The notes below the pieces were generated by a model that was not told the origin of the DNA, searched no databases, and saw only the letters and a program-made list of their open reading frames with translations. From Lactiplantibacillus songbeiensis (GTDB lineage Bacteria > Bacillota > Bacilli > Lactobacillales > Lactobacillaceae), in assembly GCF_005405125.1 (NCBI RefSeq), contig NZ_BJDL01000007.1, positions 1 to 64,000 of the forward strand: a DNA stretch of 64,000 bases, read 5' to 3'. Below are positions 1 through 7,268 of the stretch, one piece after another. Position numbers and translations under genes: made by a program. Numbering within the stretch: position 1 is the first letter of the stretch; each line of letters starts with the position of its first letter.

Positions 1-3
1 TAT

Positions 4-76
4 GACCCCTTGGTCAAGTGGTTTAAGACACTGCCCTTTCACGGCAGTAACATGGGTTCGAATCCCGTAGGGGTCA
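4..76 (+). tRNA. tRNA-Glu (UUC)
   Basis: Full cloverleaf. Acceptor arms GACCCCT and AGGGGTC pair, the anticodon stem CTGCC/GGCAG closes a loop with anticodon TTC, and the T arm contains GGTTCGAATCC. The 3' CCA is not encoded. It is the first member of a nine-tRNA run that probably continues beyond the left edge. Confidence 0.95.
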
Positions 77-80
77 TCAT

Positions 81-153
81 GGAGGATTAGCTCAGTTGGG
101 AGAGCGTCTGCCTTACAAGCAGAGGGTCACAGGTTCGAGCCCTGTATCCTCCA
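81..153 (+). tRNA. tRNA-Val (UAC)
   Basis: Acceptor arms GGAGGAT/ATCCTCC pair; anticodon stem TCTGC/GCAGA presents TAC. T arm AGGTTCGAGCCCT. It lies four bases after tRNA-Glu, consistent with one precursor transcript. Confidence 0.95.
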
Positions 154-209
154 TATGATGAGTTTACTCATCATTAATTTAATAGACTTCATCATGAAAA
201 ATGTAATTT

Positions 210-282
210 GGCTCGGTAGCTCAGTCGGTAGAGCAATGGATTGAAGCTCCATGTGTCGGCGGTTCGATTCCGTCCCGCGCCA
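210..282 (+). tRNA. tRNA-Phe (GAA)
   Basis: Anticodon stem ATGGA/TCCAT with loop TTGAAGC gives anticodon GAA. Acceptor arms GGCTCGG and CCGCGCC pair except for a T:C opposition at positions 4:69. Position 37 is G rather than the usual A of bacterial tRNA-Phe. Everything else, including the T arm GGTTCGATTCC, is intact. Confidence 0.92.
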
Positions 283-287
283 TTTAT

Positions 288-370
288 GGAGGGGTAGCGA
301 AGTCTGGCTAAACGCGGCGGACTGTAAATCCGCTCCTTCGGGTTCGGTGGTTCGAATCCACTCCCCTCCA
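288..370 (+). tRNA. tRNA-Tyr (GUA)
   Basis: An 83-base class II tRNA with a long variable arm (GCTCCTTCGGGTTC region). Acceptor GGAGGGG/CCCCTCC; anticodon stem GCGGA/TCCGC with GTA. Confidence 0.95.
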
Positions 371-378
371 TTTTTCAT

Positions 379-452
379 AGGGATATAGTTCAATGGTAGA
401 ACAATGGTCTCCAAAACCATCGATGTGGGTTCAACTCCTACTATCCCTGCCA
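379..452 (+). tRNA. tRNA-Trp (CCA)
   Basis: Acceptor AGGGATA/TATCCCT, discriminator G at 449. The anticodon stem ATGGT/ACCAT presents CCA. Bases 450-452 read CCA, so the 3' end appears to be encoded here, unlike in its neighbours. Confidence 0.94.
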
Positions 453-456
453 TGAT

Positions 457-530
457 GGCGGTATTGGCGAAGTGGTTAACGCACCGGATTGTGGCTCCGG
501 CACGCGTGGGTTCGATTCCCACATACCGCC
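457..530 (+). tRNA. tRNA-His (GUG)
   Basis: G457 is the extra 5' G(-1) typical of tRNA-His and pairs with discriminator C530. The acceptor stem continues GCGGTAT/ATACCGC. The anticodon stem CCGGA/TCCGG presents GTG. Confidence 0.94.
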
Positions 531-537
531 CTTTGAT

Positions 538-609
538 TGGGTTATAGCCAAGTGGTAAGGCAATGGACTTTGACTCCATCATGCGCTGGTTCGAATCCAG
601 CTAACCCAA
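538..609 (+). tRNA. tRNA-Gln (UUG)
   Basis: Acceptor TGGGTTA/TAACCCA with discriminator A609. The anticodon loop CTTTGAC gives TTG. T arm CTGGTTCGAATCCAG. Confidence 0.95.
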
Positions 610-630
610 TTGGGTTTGGGCAAAAATGAT

Positions 631-701
<71 letters not shown>

Positions 702-759
702 TTCCTGAAAGGGTTGTAAACCTGATCAGTAAATAGTAGTAAGTCCAATTCATTATTAT

Positions 760-844
760 GCCGGCGTGGCGGAATTGGCAGACGCGCTGGACTCAAAATC
801 CAGTTCCCGTTGAGGGAGTATCGGTTCGACCCCGATCGCCGGTA
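760..844 (+). tRNA. tRNA-Leu (CAA)
   Basis: Class II tRNA of about 85 bases. Acceptor GCCGGCG pairs with CGCCGGT, giving a G:U at 1:72. The anticodon loop CTCAAAA gives CAA. The long variable arm is TTCCCGTTGAGGGAG. It is the last gene of the run. Confidence 0.93.
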
Positions 845-870
845 TCATTGCTACATAAGTAGTTACGATA

Positions 871-910
871 AAAAGAGACATCATACCTTATGTGTGGTGT
901 CTCTTTTTTT
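871..910 (+). terminator. terminator of the tRNA cluster
   Basis: Hairpin arms AGAGACATCA and TGGTGTCTCT followed by a T tract, just after tRNA-Leu. Confidence 0.85.
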
Positions 911-1125
911 GTCGTTATAACGGAATAACAGCGATATAACAAACGATTGTTGAATGCTGATTTTTCATATTTGAAAACGAGTCTGTCATCAGAAGGGGGG
1001 GCGATACCGGTGATCAGGATCGAACTCGGATACGTCGAATCCACCCAGTATCAATCGATTATGGATACGACGAATTTTAAATGGTAAGTATTGATTAACG
1101 GTTTTTTATTAAACGAGGACTTAAA
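911..1125. other. leader of the ASCH-like gene
   Basis: Non-coding stretch between the tRNA terminator and the next gene. GAGGAC ahead of the ATG at 1126 is the likely ribosome site. Two similar segments, GGATACGTCGAAT and GGATACGACGAAT, lie at 1028-1077. No RNA gene was recognised. Confidence 0.4.
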
Positions 1126-1641
1126 ATGACTCTAGTTAGAACAGTTTATGATCCAGACTTACCGACGTTATTATTGTCTTTACATCCAGAAAATACGCAG
1201 GCTATTGTTGCGCAAACAAAAGTCATTGAGTATCGGCATCGCTTCTTCAAGCAGCCATTTCAAGCGTTTGTTTATACAACTGGTTCGCAAGGTGGTGTAA
1301 ACCTATTTATGAAGTGTGACCAACCAATTAAGGCCACTGTTAACTCGTTGGCTCAAATCGGGTATCGGCTTCAAAATGAGAGCAGCAAAAGTGTCAACGC
1401 ATATTTTAAGGCTCAAAACAGCGGTGTGGCGATTCCGATTACTGAATGGGTACAATTTCCCCTGATTAGGTTAAAAACGCTTAGAATAAGGTTTGATAAT
1501 TTTGTAACCCCACGTAGTTATGTCTTTTTAGATCAGCAGGTGCGCCAAGCTCAATTGGATTATTTCTTACAGCAACCAATTTTGAAGCGAGGATTAACTG
1601 ATTGGACAGCGAAATATGCTGATATTGCAGATTTGATTTAA
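1126..1641 (+). CDS. ASCH/PUA-like domain protein
   Basis: A 171-residue soluble protein. The N-terminal third (LLSLHPENTQAI, then VIEYRHRFF and FVYTTG) resembles the start of ASCH/PUA-like domains, which typically read LLSIxPxYAxxI followed by xxEFRxR. That fold often binds RNA or modified nucleotides, but no catalytic residues can be assigned. The C-terminal half is unlike anything I recognise and holds several aromatic and basic patches. The start is ATG with GAGGAC upstream. The gene stands alone after the tRNA cluster, and its exact role is unknown. Confidence 0.65.
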   Translation: MTLVRTVYDPDLPTLLLSLHPENTQAIVAQTKVIEYRHRFFKQPFQAFVYTTGSQGGVNLFMKCDQPIKATVNSLAQIGYRLQNESSKSVNAYFKAQNSGVAIPITEWVQFPLIRLKTLRIRFDNFVTPRSYVFLDQQVRQAQLDYFLQQPILKRGLTDWTAKYADIADLI

Positions 1642-1709
1642 AAATAGGCTATCGTGAAACAAATATAGTTAAATTGTGATTTAAGTGGTATCAAAGAAGA
1701 ATAGTCTGA

Positions 1710-2000
1710 TCAATATTTAAACCAATGTGATCTATTTGTTCTTGCGTAGTAAAGGTGGTGACCATGCCCCTTAACATGTACTAGATAGCCATCTTTTCCC
1801 ATATGGTAAAAAGGCATAATAGAAATTCTATGACCTTTTTTAAGACGTAAGTGCCGACCTAAACGGCTAATTACGAATGAACTGCCTTGAATAAAACGAT
1901 AAACGGTTATATTTCGAGAAACGTGGGCGGTTCGATACGAACTGGCGTCAGCAACTATGCCACTGAATAAGAAACTGACTACAAAAGCCTGGTTAACTGA
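1710..2000 (-). pseudogene. relic of a small secreted protein gene
   Basis: The minus strand is open for 97 codons with no usable start. It begins with what looks like the end of a signal peptide (AFVVSFLFSGIVADASS) and ends in a Lys/His/Tyr-rich tail (GYLVHVKGHGHHLYY). A TGA closes the frame upstream, inside the terminator palindrome at 1983-2037, so the 5' end of the original gene seems to have been lost. The composition resembles the small secreted protein at 62008-62529, but I see no convincing alignment. A spurious open frame cannot be excluded. Confidence 0.4.
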
Positions 2001-2037
2001 TCACACAAAATGTGATTCTGGTTAACCAGGCTTTTTT
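1983..2037. terminator. bidirectional terminator
   Basis: Perfect 14-15 bp arms AAAGCCTGGTTAAC/GTTAACCAGGCTTT around a second palindromic loop (TCACA..TGTGA), with T runs on both sides. It lies just past the stop of the acetyltransferase gene on the minus strand. Confidence 0.85.
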
Positions 2038-2041
2038 CGAT

Positions 2042-2563
2042 TTACTTAATTAGCTTTTCATAAACGTAGCAGACGTCATCTTGGTGATAGACGCCGACCA
2101 TTTCGCCAACTCGTTCGAACCCCATTTTAGCAATCAAATGTTGCATCGGTAAGTTGTCAGCATGGGTGTCGATCCGAATACTTTTAATTTCCGGATGACG
2201 GCGGATAATATGATCAATCATTTTTTCAAAGAGTTGAGTGGCATAACCATGACCAGCTTTACTGGAATGGATGGCCACACGGTGGATGACCCGGTATGGT
2301 TCGGTCGTGTTTAGCCAAGTGGCTTTGGCAGTATCATAAGTCGTGTCGGGTGATGGCACGACGGCAACAGCTCCAACGGTTGCGTGATCGTCTTCATTGA
2401 AGAGATAGGCCGATCCACCCATAATATCTTCGGTAATCTGATTACGTGATGGGTAGTCGCCTTGCCATTGGTTCACGCCGGCTTCGGCCAATTGGTTACG
2501 GCCGTCGCTTAAAATGTCGATGATTGTATCAATATCATCGAGGGTTGCTTTCTTGAAATACAT
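2042..2563 (-). CDS. GNAT-family N-acetyltransferase
   Basis: A 173-residue single-domain acetyltransferase. The GNAT fold shows in order: the N-terminal helix after FKKATLDDIDTI, the central strand IHRVAIHSS, the acetyl-CoA loop around KAGHGYATQLF (the usual R/Q-x-x-G-x-G/A pattern with K at its start), and the C-terminal N-x-x-M..MGFERVG motif. The substrate cannot be read from the sequence. The start is an ATG about 12 bases downstream of GGAG (GAGAGGAGCACTGCAAC in coding sense). The gene is monocistronic with its own terminator. Confidence 0.85.
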   Translation of the reverse strand: MYFKKATLDDIDTIIDILSDGRNQLAEAGVNQWQGDYPSRNQITEDIMGGSAYLFNEDDHATVGAVAVVPSPDTTYDTAKATWLNTTEPYRVIHRVAIHSSKAGHGYATQLFEKMIDHIIRRHPEIKSIRIDTHADNLPMQHLIAKMGFERVGEMVGVYHQDDVCYVYEKLIK

Positions 2564-2647
2564 GTTGCAGTGCTCCTCTCCTGTTACATCGGCGCGGATT
2601 CACGCTGACTTAAACAGTATACAGAAATCTGGTCAGATTGAAAGGAT

Positions 2648-3511
2648 TTACTTCTGATTTTCATTAATTTTTCCATTTTGCAAATTGGTCAAAATCTGCG
2701 CCGCTTGACTAGCTAGCTGATGCTCCTCATTATAAGCGGCGACAGCACTGGGGGCGTACTGATAAGCGCCCGTTACTAAAGTTTGTTCATAGAATGGCAA
2801 ATAGGGGAGCTGGTGATCACGGGCGATTTGAATCGCTGCTTGCCAGTCGAAGGGCACTTGGCGATAACTAATATCTAGGAGACCATGATCATCGAACGTC
2901 AATAGTAAATACATCGCGCGCTGTTGTCGCAATTGTGGATGAACGGCGGTCGGTAGGCCCACGGTGCCCGCGTTTAAAATTAATTGGCCGTTAGTTGAAT
3001 ACCGCATTAGTGGTTGGTGGGTGTGAGCGTAAATCACAATATCCGGATCACCAACTGTCGCTTGATCGAAATTAACTTGAGCTTCAGTTGGCGCCAAGGT
3101 ATGGCCACTGGCGAAGTTCGGTAAAACGTGTTGCAGCCGAATCTTCAGCTCACCGACTTGCTTAGTAACGGTCAGTGGTAAGTGTACTAATTGCTCAAAG
3201 TGGGTGGTCGATAATTGGGCGCGGTCATAAGCTGTTAAAATCGTGGCCATAATTTGTTTCGGTTGGTTGAACGTTGTGGGTGTCGCGGTTAAAACTTTAC
3301 GATAGTTTTGTTCGTGATTACCTAACACGTAAACGGTGGGGGCCACTTGATCAAGTAAGGTCATACACCGTTCGGCTTCCGGTCCACGCACGGTGATGTC
3401 ACCGACCGTCCAAAATTCGGTTACGGCTTGTTGTTTGGCATCGGCCAGGACAGCTGTTAGGGCCGTGGCGTTGCCATGAATATCTGAGAGTACGGCAATT
3501 TTATGTAACAT
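2648..3511 (-). CDS. metallophosphoesterase (YfcE/MJ0936-like)
   Basis: A 287-residue calcineurin-like phosphoesterase. Metal-binding motifs appear in the canonical order: SDIHGN near residue 9, VGDITVRG near 37, LGNHEQ near 63, a distal TLAP..AHTHQP near 165-170, and a closing LNAGTVGLP. In this family the motifs bind two divalent metals and hydrolyse phosphoesters or nucleotides. The C-terminal 60 residues extend beyond the core. The length is normal for the group with an extended C terminus. Ribosome site GGAGGC precedes the ATG. The true substrate is unknown. Confidence 0.85.
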   Translation of the reverse strand: MLHKIAVLSDIHGNATALTAVLADAKQQAVTEFWTVGDITVRGPEAERCMTLLDQVAPTVYVLGNHEQNYRKVLTATPTTFNQPKQIMATILTAYDRAQLSTTHFEQLVHLPLTVTKQVGELKIRLQHVLPNFASGHTLAPTEAQVNFDQATVGDPDIVIYAHTHQPLMRYSTNGQLILNAGTVGLPTAVHPQLRQQRAMYLLLTFDDHGLLDISYRQVPFDWQAAIQIARDHQLPYLPFYEQTLVTGAYQYAPSAVAAYNEEHQLASQAAQILTNLQNGKINENQK

Positions 3512-3676
3512 GAGTAATAGCCTCCGTAAGTGCGATTAAAGTTTGTTATCGGCTTAATCGTTTCTTTGAACTTTTGTTAACTGGCTGTAACGTGGTTGCA
3601 ACTTGACTCTGGTAAGCTTGGTCATTGGAACGAAGTAATCTATTAGCACGTATATTCAAGCCAATTCGTTTCACGT

Positions 3677-3709
3677 CGCCGTAATCTCGCTGATTACGAC
3701 GGTTTTTAT
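3677..3709 (+). terminator. hairpin terminator upstream of the aro leader
   Basis: CCGTAATC tcgct GATTACGACGG followed by five T. No gene on the plus strand precedes it closely, so it may end a short leader or sRNA transcript. The 305 bases from 3512 to 3816 otherwise hold only the aro promoter. Confidence 0.6.
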
Positions 3710-3753
3710 TTTACCTTTTTTTAGTGATGAATAAAATTAAAATGAAATTAGTA

Positions 3754-3782
3754 TTGACAGCATTAAATGAGAATGTTTTAAT
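3754..3782 (+). promoter_or_regulatory. promoter of the aromatic amino acid operon
   Basis: TTGACA at 3754-3759 and TTTAAT at 3777-3782, separated by 17 bp. The expected transcription start is near 3790, about 27 bases before the leader peptide. Confidence 0.75.
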
Positions 3783-3816
3783 GTAAATATCAACTTAACG
3801 GAAAGGAAAGATAATT

Positions 3817-3873
3817 ATGACACAACTTTGGTCAACTAACGCGTATTATTATGGCTTTTATTACTTTAGGTAG
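3817..3873 (+). CDS. aromatic leader peptide of the aro operon
   Basis: An 18-codon reading frame encoding MTQLWSTNAYYYGFYYFR. Eight of 18 residues are aromatic (five Tyr, two Phe, one Trp), clustered at the end as YYYGFYYF. It has a good ribosome site (GGAAAGGAAAG) seven bases before the ATG and stops at TAG. It lies between the promoter and three hairpins, the last of which is an intrinsic terminator. This is the classical layout of ribosome-mediated attenuation as in enterobacterial trp and pheA leaders. The coding capacity, position and composition are direct observations; the regulatory role is inferred. Confidence 0.82.
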   Translation: MTQLWSTNAYYYGFYYFR

Positions 3874-3889
3874 CGTCCGCATTAGTTTC

Positions 3890-4047
3890 TTAGATGCGGG
3901 CGGTGAACACGCCCGTGTCTAAGGTGAGCAAAGTCATTTTTGTCTTTGACCAGCTAGACACGTGAAGGTCTAGCTGGGAATAAACATCATTTATTCCTGC
4001 ATGGTTTTTAAAGCCAGCTAGATTTTCTAAATCTAGCTGGCTTTTTA
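3890..4047 (+). promoter_or_regulatory. attenuator of the aro operon (competing hairpins)
   Basis: There are three hairpins after the leader peptide stop. Hairpin 1 (3890-3921) pairs GCGGGCG with CGCCCGT. Hairpin 2 (3950-3977) pairs CCAGCTAGA with TCTAGCTGG. The terminator (4011-4047) uses the same two words again: CCAGCTAGA at 4014-4022 and TCTAGCTGG at 4032-4040. TCTAGCTGG at 3969-3977 can therefore pair with 4014-4022 and disrupt the terminator. This would let a ribosome stalled on Tyr/Phe codons switch the fold. Confidence 0.78.
4011..4047 (+). terminator. attenuator terminator
   Basis: Arms AGCCAGCTAGATT and AATCTAGCTGGCT with a short loop, followed by TTTTTAT. It lies 28 bases before the first structural gene of the operon. 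Confidence 0.88.
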
Positions 4048-4075
4048 TATTCTAATTCGTTTTTAATTTTAAGTA

Positions 4076-5563
4076 GTGGTTAACATGCATAAGAGAGCAT
4101 TATCGTTGAGTTTATACCTGAATTACTTCGTTCATGGGATTGGGTTAATTATTTTAACGCAAAATATGCAAGCGTTAAGCCAGCATTGGCAAACGCCAAT
4201 AGCCACCGTTTCCTACGTGGTTTCGGGAATTGGGATGGGGCGCTTGTTTGCCTACTTCCTATTTGGCAAATTATCTGATCGTTATGGTCGTAAGTTATTT
4301 ATTAATATTGGGATGTTGAGTTACTTAGTCTTCTTCATTGGTATGGCGTTTGTGACTAATATTCAGGTGGCCTATGCCTTAGCTATTCTAGCGGGGATTG
4401 CCAACTCGGCTTTAGATTCTGGGACCTACACGACCTTCATCGAAATGGGTGGTCGGCAAGGATCCGCTAACGTGTTGATTAAAGCCTTCATGTCCGCTGG
4501 TGAATTTATCTTACCATTATTGATTGCCAGTCTAGAAACCACGCGGCAATGGTACGGCTGGTCCTTTATGTTAGCGGCCGTCGTTTTGATCGTCAATGTG
4601 GTCTTACTGAATCGGCAGAAATTTCCAGTACGTAACCAGGTCGATGCAAGTGCCCAAGCGGCGGGTCAACAATTATCCAAAGCCCGTCGTTGGTTAGCCA
4701 GTGCTAGCTTGGCTGGTTACGGCTACACGTCAATGGCTGTGATGATCTTATACACGCAATGGATCAGTTTATTCGTGACCAGCGAATTGAACTACTCGCG
4801 TGTGTTGGCACATTTATTACTATCACTATACAGTATCGGGTCCATTACTGGCGTGCTCGTGACGTTCTGGTTGCTACATCGTGGTGCAGCTGAAAATAAA
4901 GTCTTACTGACGATGAACCTGAGCTCGTTAGTCGCATTACTAGTCGTGTGTTACACGAGTTGGCCATGGTTATCGATCATCGCATCATTCGTTTTTGGCT
5001 TTACTGCTGCTGGTGGCATGATGCAAGTGGGGTTGAACTTATTTATCCGGCTTTACCCCCAAGCTAAAGGAACTGTGACCGGCGTCTTCTTCACTTTTGG
5101 TAGTATCGCGGCGTTCACGATTCCGTTGATTACCGGCTGGTTGTCGAAGCAAAGTATTGGCGCGGCGATGCGCTTTGATTTAGTGGTTGGCTTAGCTGGC
5201 GTGGCTTTAGTTGCTTTGGCCGTCTGGGCGTTAGGACCAACGAAGTCCTTAGCTCACGAACGGCAACATATTAATCAGATTGATCAACAGATCGTTCGGC
5301 TACTCAATCAACGGTTCGACATGGTCACCACGATTGGCGATTTAAAACAAGCTGAACAATTACCAGTCTTAGATCAGCAACGTGAAGATCGCGTTTTAGA
5401 TCAAGTTGCACAAAAGAGTCAAACCGCTGCCCATACGCCATACTTACAAGCAATTTACCAAGCGATTATGTTGAATTCGCGGGCGTACCAAAGTGCCCGT
5501 AAAACGACGACTGAAATGACAACGAGATCCACTCAGCATAAGGAGGAATTAACACATGATTAA
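4076..5563 (+). CDS. MFS transporter fused to chorismate mutase (AroQ type)
   Basis: A 495-residue two-part protein. Residues 1 to about 390 form a 12-helix major facilitator; the loop after helix 2 has the MFS signature GKLSDRYGRK. Residues about 393-480 read INQIDQQIVRLLNQRFDMVTTIG and continue with PVLDQQRED. This is the AroQ chorismate mutase helix with its Arg/Lys/Glu active-site pattern. The mutase converts chorismate to prephenate, the substrate of TyrA encoded downstream. The transporter substrate is unknown and may be an aromatic or shikimate-type compound. The start is assigned to GTG at 4076, with ATG at 4085 as an alternative; neither has a clear ribosome site. Its 3' end overlaps aroC. 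Confidence 0.8.
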   Translation: MVNMHKRALSLSLYLNYFVHGIGLIILTQNMQALSQHWQTPIATVSYVVSGIGMGRLFAYFLFGKLSDRYGRKLFINIGMLSYLVFFIGMAFVTNIQVAYALAILAGIANSALDSGTYTTFIEMGGRQGSANVLIKAFMSAGEFILPLLIASLETTRQWYGWSFMLAAVVLIVNVVLLNRQKFPVRNQVDASAQAAGQQLSKARRWLASASLAGYGYTSMAVMILYTQWISLFVTSELNYSRVLAHLLLSLYSIGSITGVLVTFWLLHRGAAENKVLLTMNLSSLVALLVVCYTSWPWLSIIASFVFGFTAAGGMMQVGLNLFIRLYPQAKGTVTGVFFTFGSIAAFTIPLITGWLSKQSIGAAMRFDLVVGLAGVALVALAVWALGPTKSLAHERQHINQIDQQIVRLLNQRFDMVTTIGDLKQAEQLPVLDQQREDRVLDQVAQKSQTAAHTPYLQAIYQAIMLNSRAYQSARKTTTEMTTRSTQHKEELTHD

Positions 5564-6725
5564 TTACGTGACGGCCGGTGAATCACATGGGCCCCAATTA
5601 ACTGGCATTTTAACCGGGATTCCAGCCGGATTAACCTTAGATATCGCGGCCATTAACACCGGCCTAGCTGCGCGGCAAGGTGGCTTTGGCCGCGGTAATC
5701 GGCAACAAATCGAGCACGATACGGTGACGGTTACTGGTGGCTTACGTCATGGTGTGACTTTGGGTTCCCCGATTGCGTTAACGATTCAAAATCGGGATCA
5801 TGCGCATTGGCACGCGATTATGAATCCGACTAGTCCAGCGACCGCTGACAATACCTTGCGGCAAGTCACCCGACCACGACCTGGTCACGCGGATCTCGTT
5901 GGCGGCATGAAATACGGTCACCGCGATCTACGGAATGTCTTGGAACGGTCATCTGCTCGTGAAACGGCCATGCGGGTGGCAATCGGTCAGATTTGTAAGC
6001 AATTATTAGCCCAACTCGGGATCGACTTAGTCGGCTACGTGCAACAGATTGGGCAAATCCAAGTTGATCCGCAAGCGAGCTTGTCAGTCACTGAATTGAC
6101 TCAAGCCATCGCACAAAACGATTTACGAATTACCGATAATGCGCAAGTTGATGATATTCACGACCTCATTACCGCGACTAAAAAAGCCGGCGATACACTA
6201 GGTGGCGTGATACGAGTGGTTGCCACTAATGTCCCAGCGGGCTTAGGTAGCTACACTAATTGGGACACTAAGTTGGATGGACAACTGGCAGCCGCCGTGA
6301 TGGGCGTCAATGCGATGAAAGGCGTTGAGATTGGCGATGGCTTTGCCGCGGCTGCGAGCTATGGCAGTCAGGTGATGGATGAGATCGATTGGGATGCTGA
6401 AAACGGATGGTCTCGGTTGACGAATCATCTGGGCGGCTTTGAAGGTGGCATGACCAACGGAATGCCAATCATTATTAAGGCGGCGATGAAGCCGATTCCA
6501 ACGCTTTACAAACCATTACAAAGTGTTGATATCCAGACGAAAGCGATTCAAAAGGCAAGCGTAGAACGCTCAGATACGACTGCCATCGTGCCCGCGTCAA
6601 TCGTTGTTGAAAGTGTTGTGGCGATTGAACTTGCCCGTGCGATTACAGCGACCTTTGATGGCAGCAACTTGAGTCGGTTACAAGCGATGGTGCAAGCTTA
6701 TCGCGCCGAACTCCAAGCGTACTAG
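5556..6725 (+). CDS. aroC: chorismate synthase
   Basis: A 389-residue enzyme that makes chorismate from EPSP with reduced FMN. Recognisable are the N-terminal GESHGPQLTGIL (signature 1), RPRPGHADLVGGMKYG, the RSSARETAMRVA motif (signature 2) and GGFEGGMTNG near the C terminus (signature 3). The length is normal for the bacterial form. It starts eight bases inside the preceding gene, behind a strong AGGAGG at 5541-5546, which implies translational coupling within the operon. Confidence 0.97.
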   Translation: MINYVTAGESHGPQLTGILTGIPAGLTLDIAAINTGLAARQGGFGRGNRQQIEHDTVTVTGGLRHGVTLGSPIALTIQNRDHAHWHAIMNPTSPATADNTLRQVTRPRPGHADLVGGMKYGHRDLRNVLERSSARETAMRVAIGQICKQLLAQLGIDLVGYVQQIGQIQVDPQASLSVTELTQAIAQNDLRITDNAQVDDIHDLITATKKAGDTLGGVIRVVATNVPAGLGSYTNWDTKLDGQLAAAVMGVNAMKGVEIGDGFAAAASYGSQVMDEIDWDAENGWSRLTNHLGGFEGGMTNGMPIIIKAAMKPIPTLYKPLQSVDIQTKAIQKASVERSDTTAIVPASIVVESVVAIELARAITATFDGSNLSRLQAMVQAYRAELQAY

Positions 6726-6728
6726 CCA

Positions 6729-7268
6729 ATGCAGATGCATACGTTAGGTCCCGCTGCTACTGATAGTTATGCGGCGGCGCAAACTTATAACCAATTGCCC
6801 GCAGTGACGCCGATGACGATTGTTGGTCACCCAAGCTTTGAAGCCATCTTGACCCATTTGGATCGCTACAGTGGTGATTATTTACTATTACCGGCGGCGT
6901 TCAAATCACCGGCGTTACAAGCAAGTTGGGGCGATGTCCACTATGCCTTGCTTGATAAGATGACGTTGACCCGTTGCTTTATGACGCAGTTGAACCCATT
7001 AGTGGTCGTGCAGCGATTGGATGCGGATAATCGCATCGGCTACACACATGCGGCGACGGCCCAACTCTTACAACGGATTGTCAGTCATGTCGACGTGCAA
7101 ACGGCGCCAAGTAAAGTGGCGGCTTATCAACTTTATCAAACCAATCAAGCCGGCTACGTTTTAACGAATGAAAAAAATGTCACACTAACGGCCAATGAAC
7201 GGGTGGTGAAACGTTTAACGCCCGCGATGGTCTGGTGTCTATATCATATTAAGGATGACGATGAATGA
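6729..7268 (+). CDS. prephenate dehydratase-like protein lacking key residues
   Basis: A 179-residue protein that begins HTLGPAATDSYAAAQ, matching the LGPxGTxSxxAA start of prephenate dehydratases. It keeps the overall PBP-like layout (a 45-residue first lobe, a THAAT segment where dehydratases have SHPQ). The ENTSSG substrate motif is replaced by AFKSPA and the catalytic TRF by TPA, and there is no ACT domain. Active dehydratases are normally about 270 residues. It may be a divergent enzyme (the BacA prephenate decarboxylase branch is a precedent for short members) or a non-catalytic relative. It sits between aroC and aroA and overlaps aroA by ATGA. Confidence 0.6.
   Translation: MQMHTLGPAATDSYAAAQTYNQLPAVTPMTIVGHPSFEAILTHLDRYSGDYLLLPAAFKSPALQASWGDVHYALLDKMTLTRCFMTQLNPLVVVQRLDADNRIGYTHAATAQLLQRIVSHVDVQTAPSKVAAYQLYQTNQAGYVLTNEKNVTLTANERVVKRLTPAMVWCLYHIKDDDE

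Noticed and set aside
1002-1049. A tRNA 3'-half-like stretch on the minus strand (GAGTTCGATCCTGATCACCGG)
   Set aside because: The T arm does not pair and no 5' half exists, so the resemblance to the nearby tRNA-Leu is probably chance.
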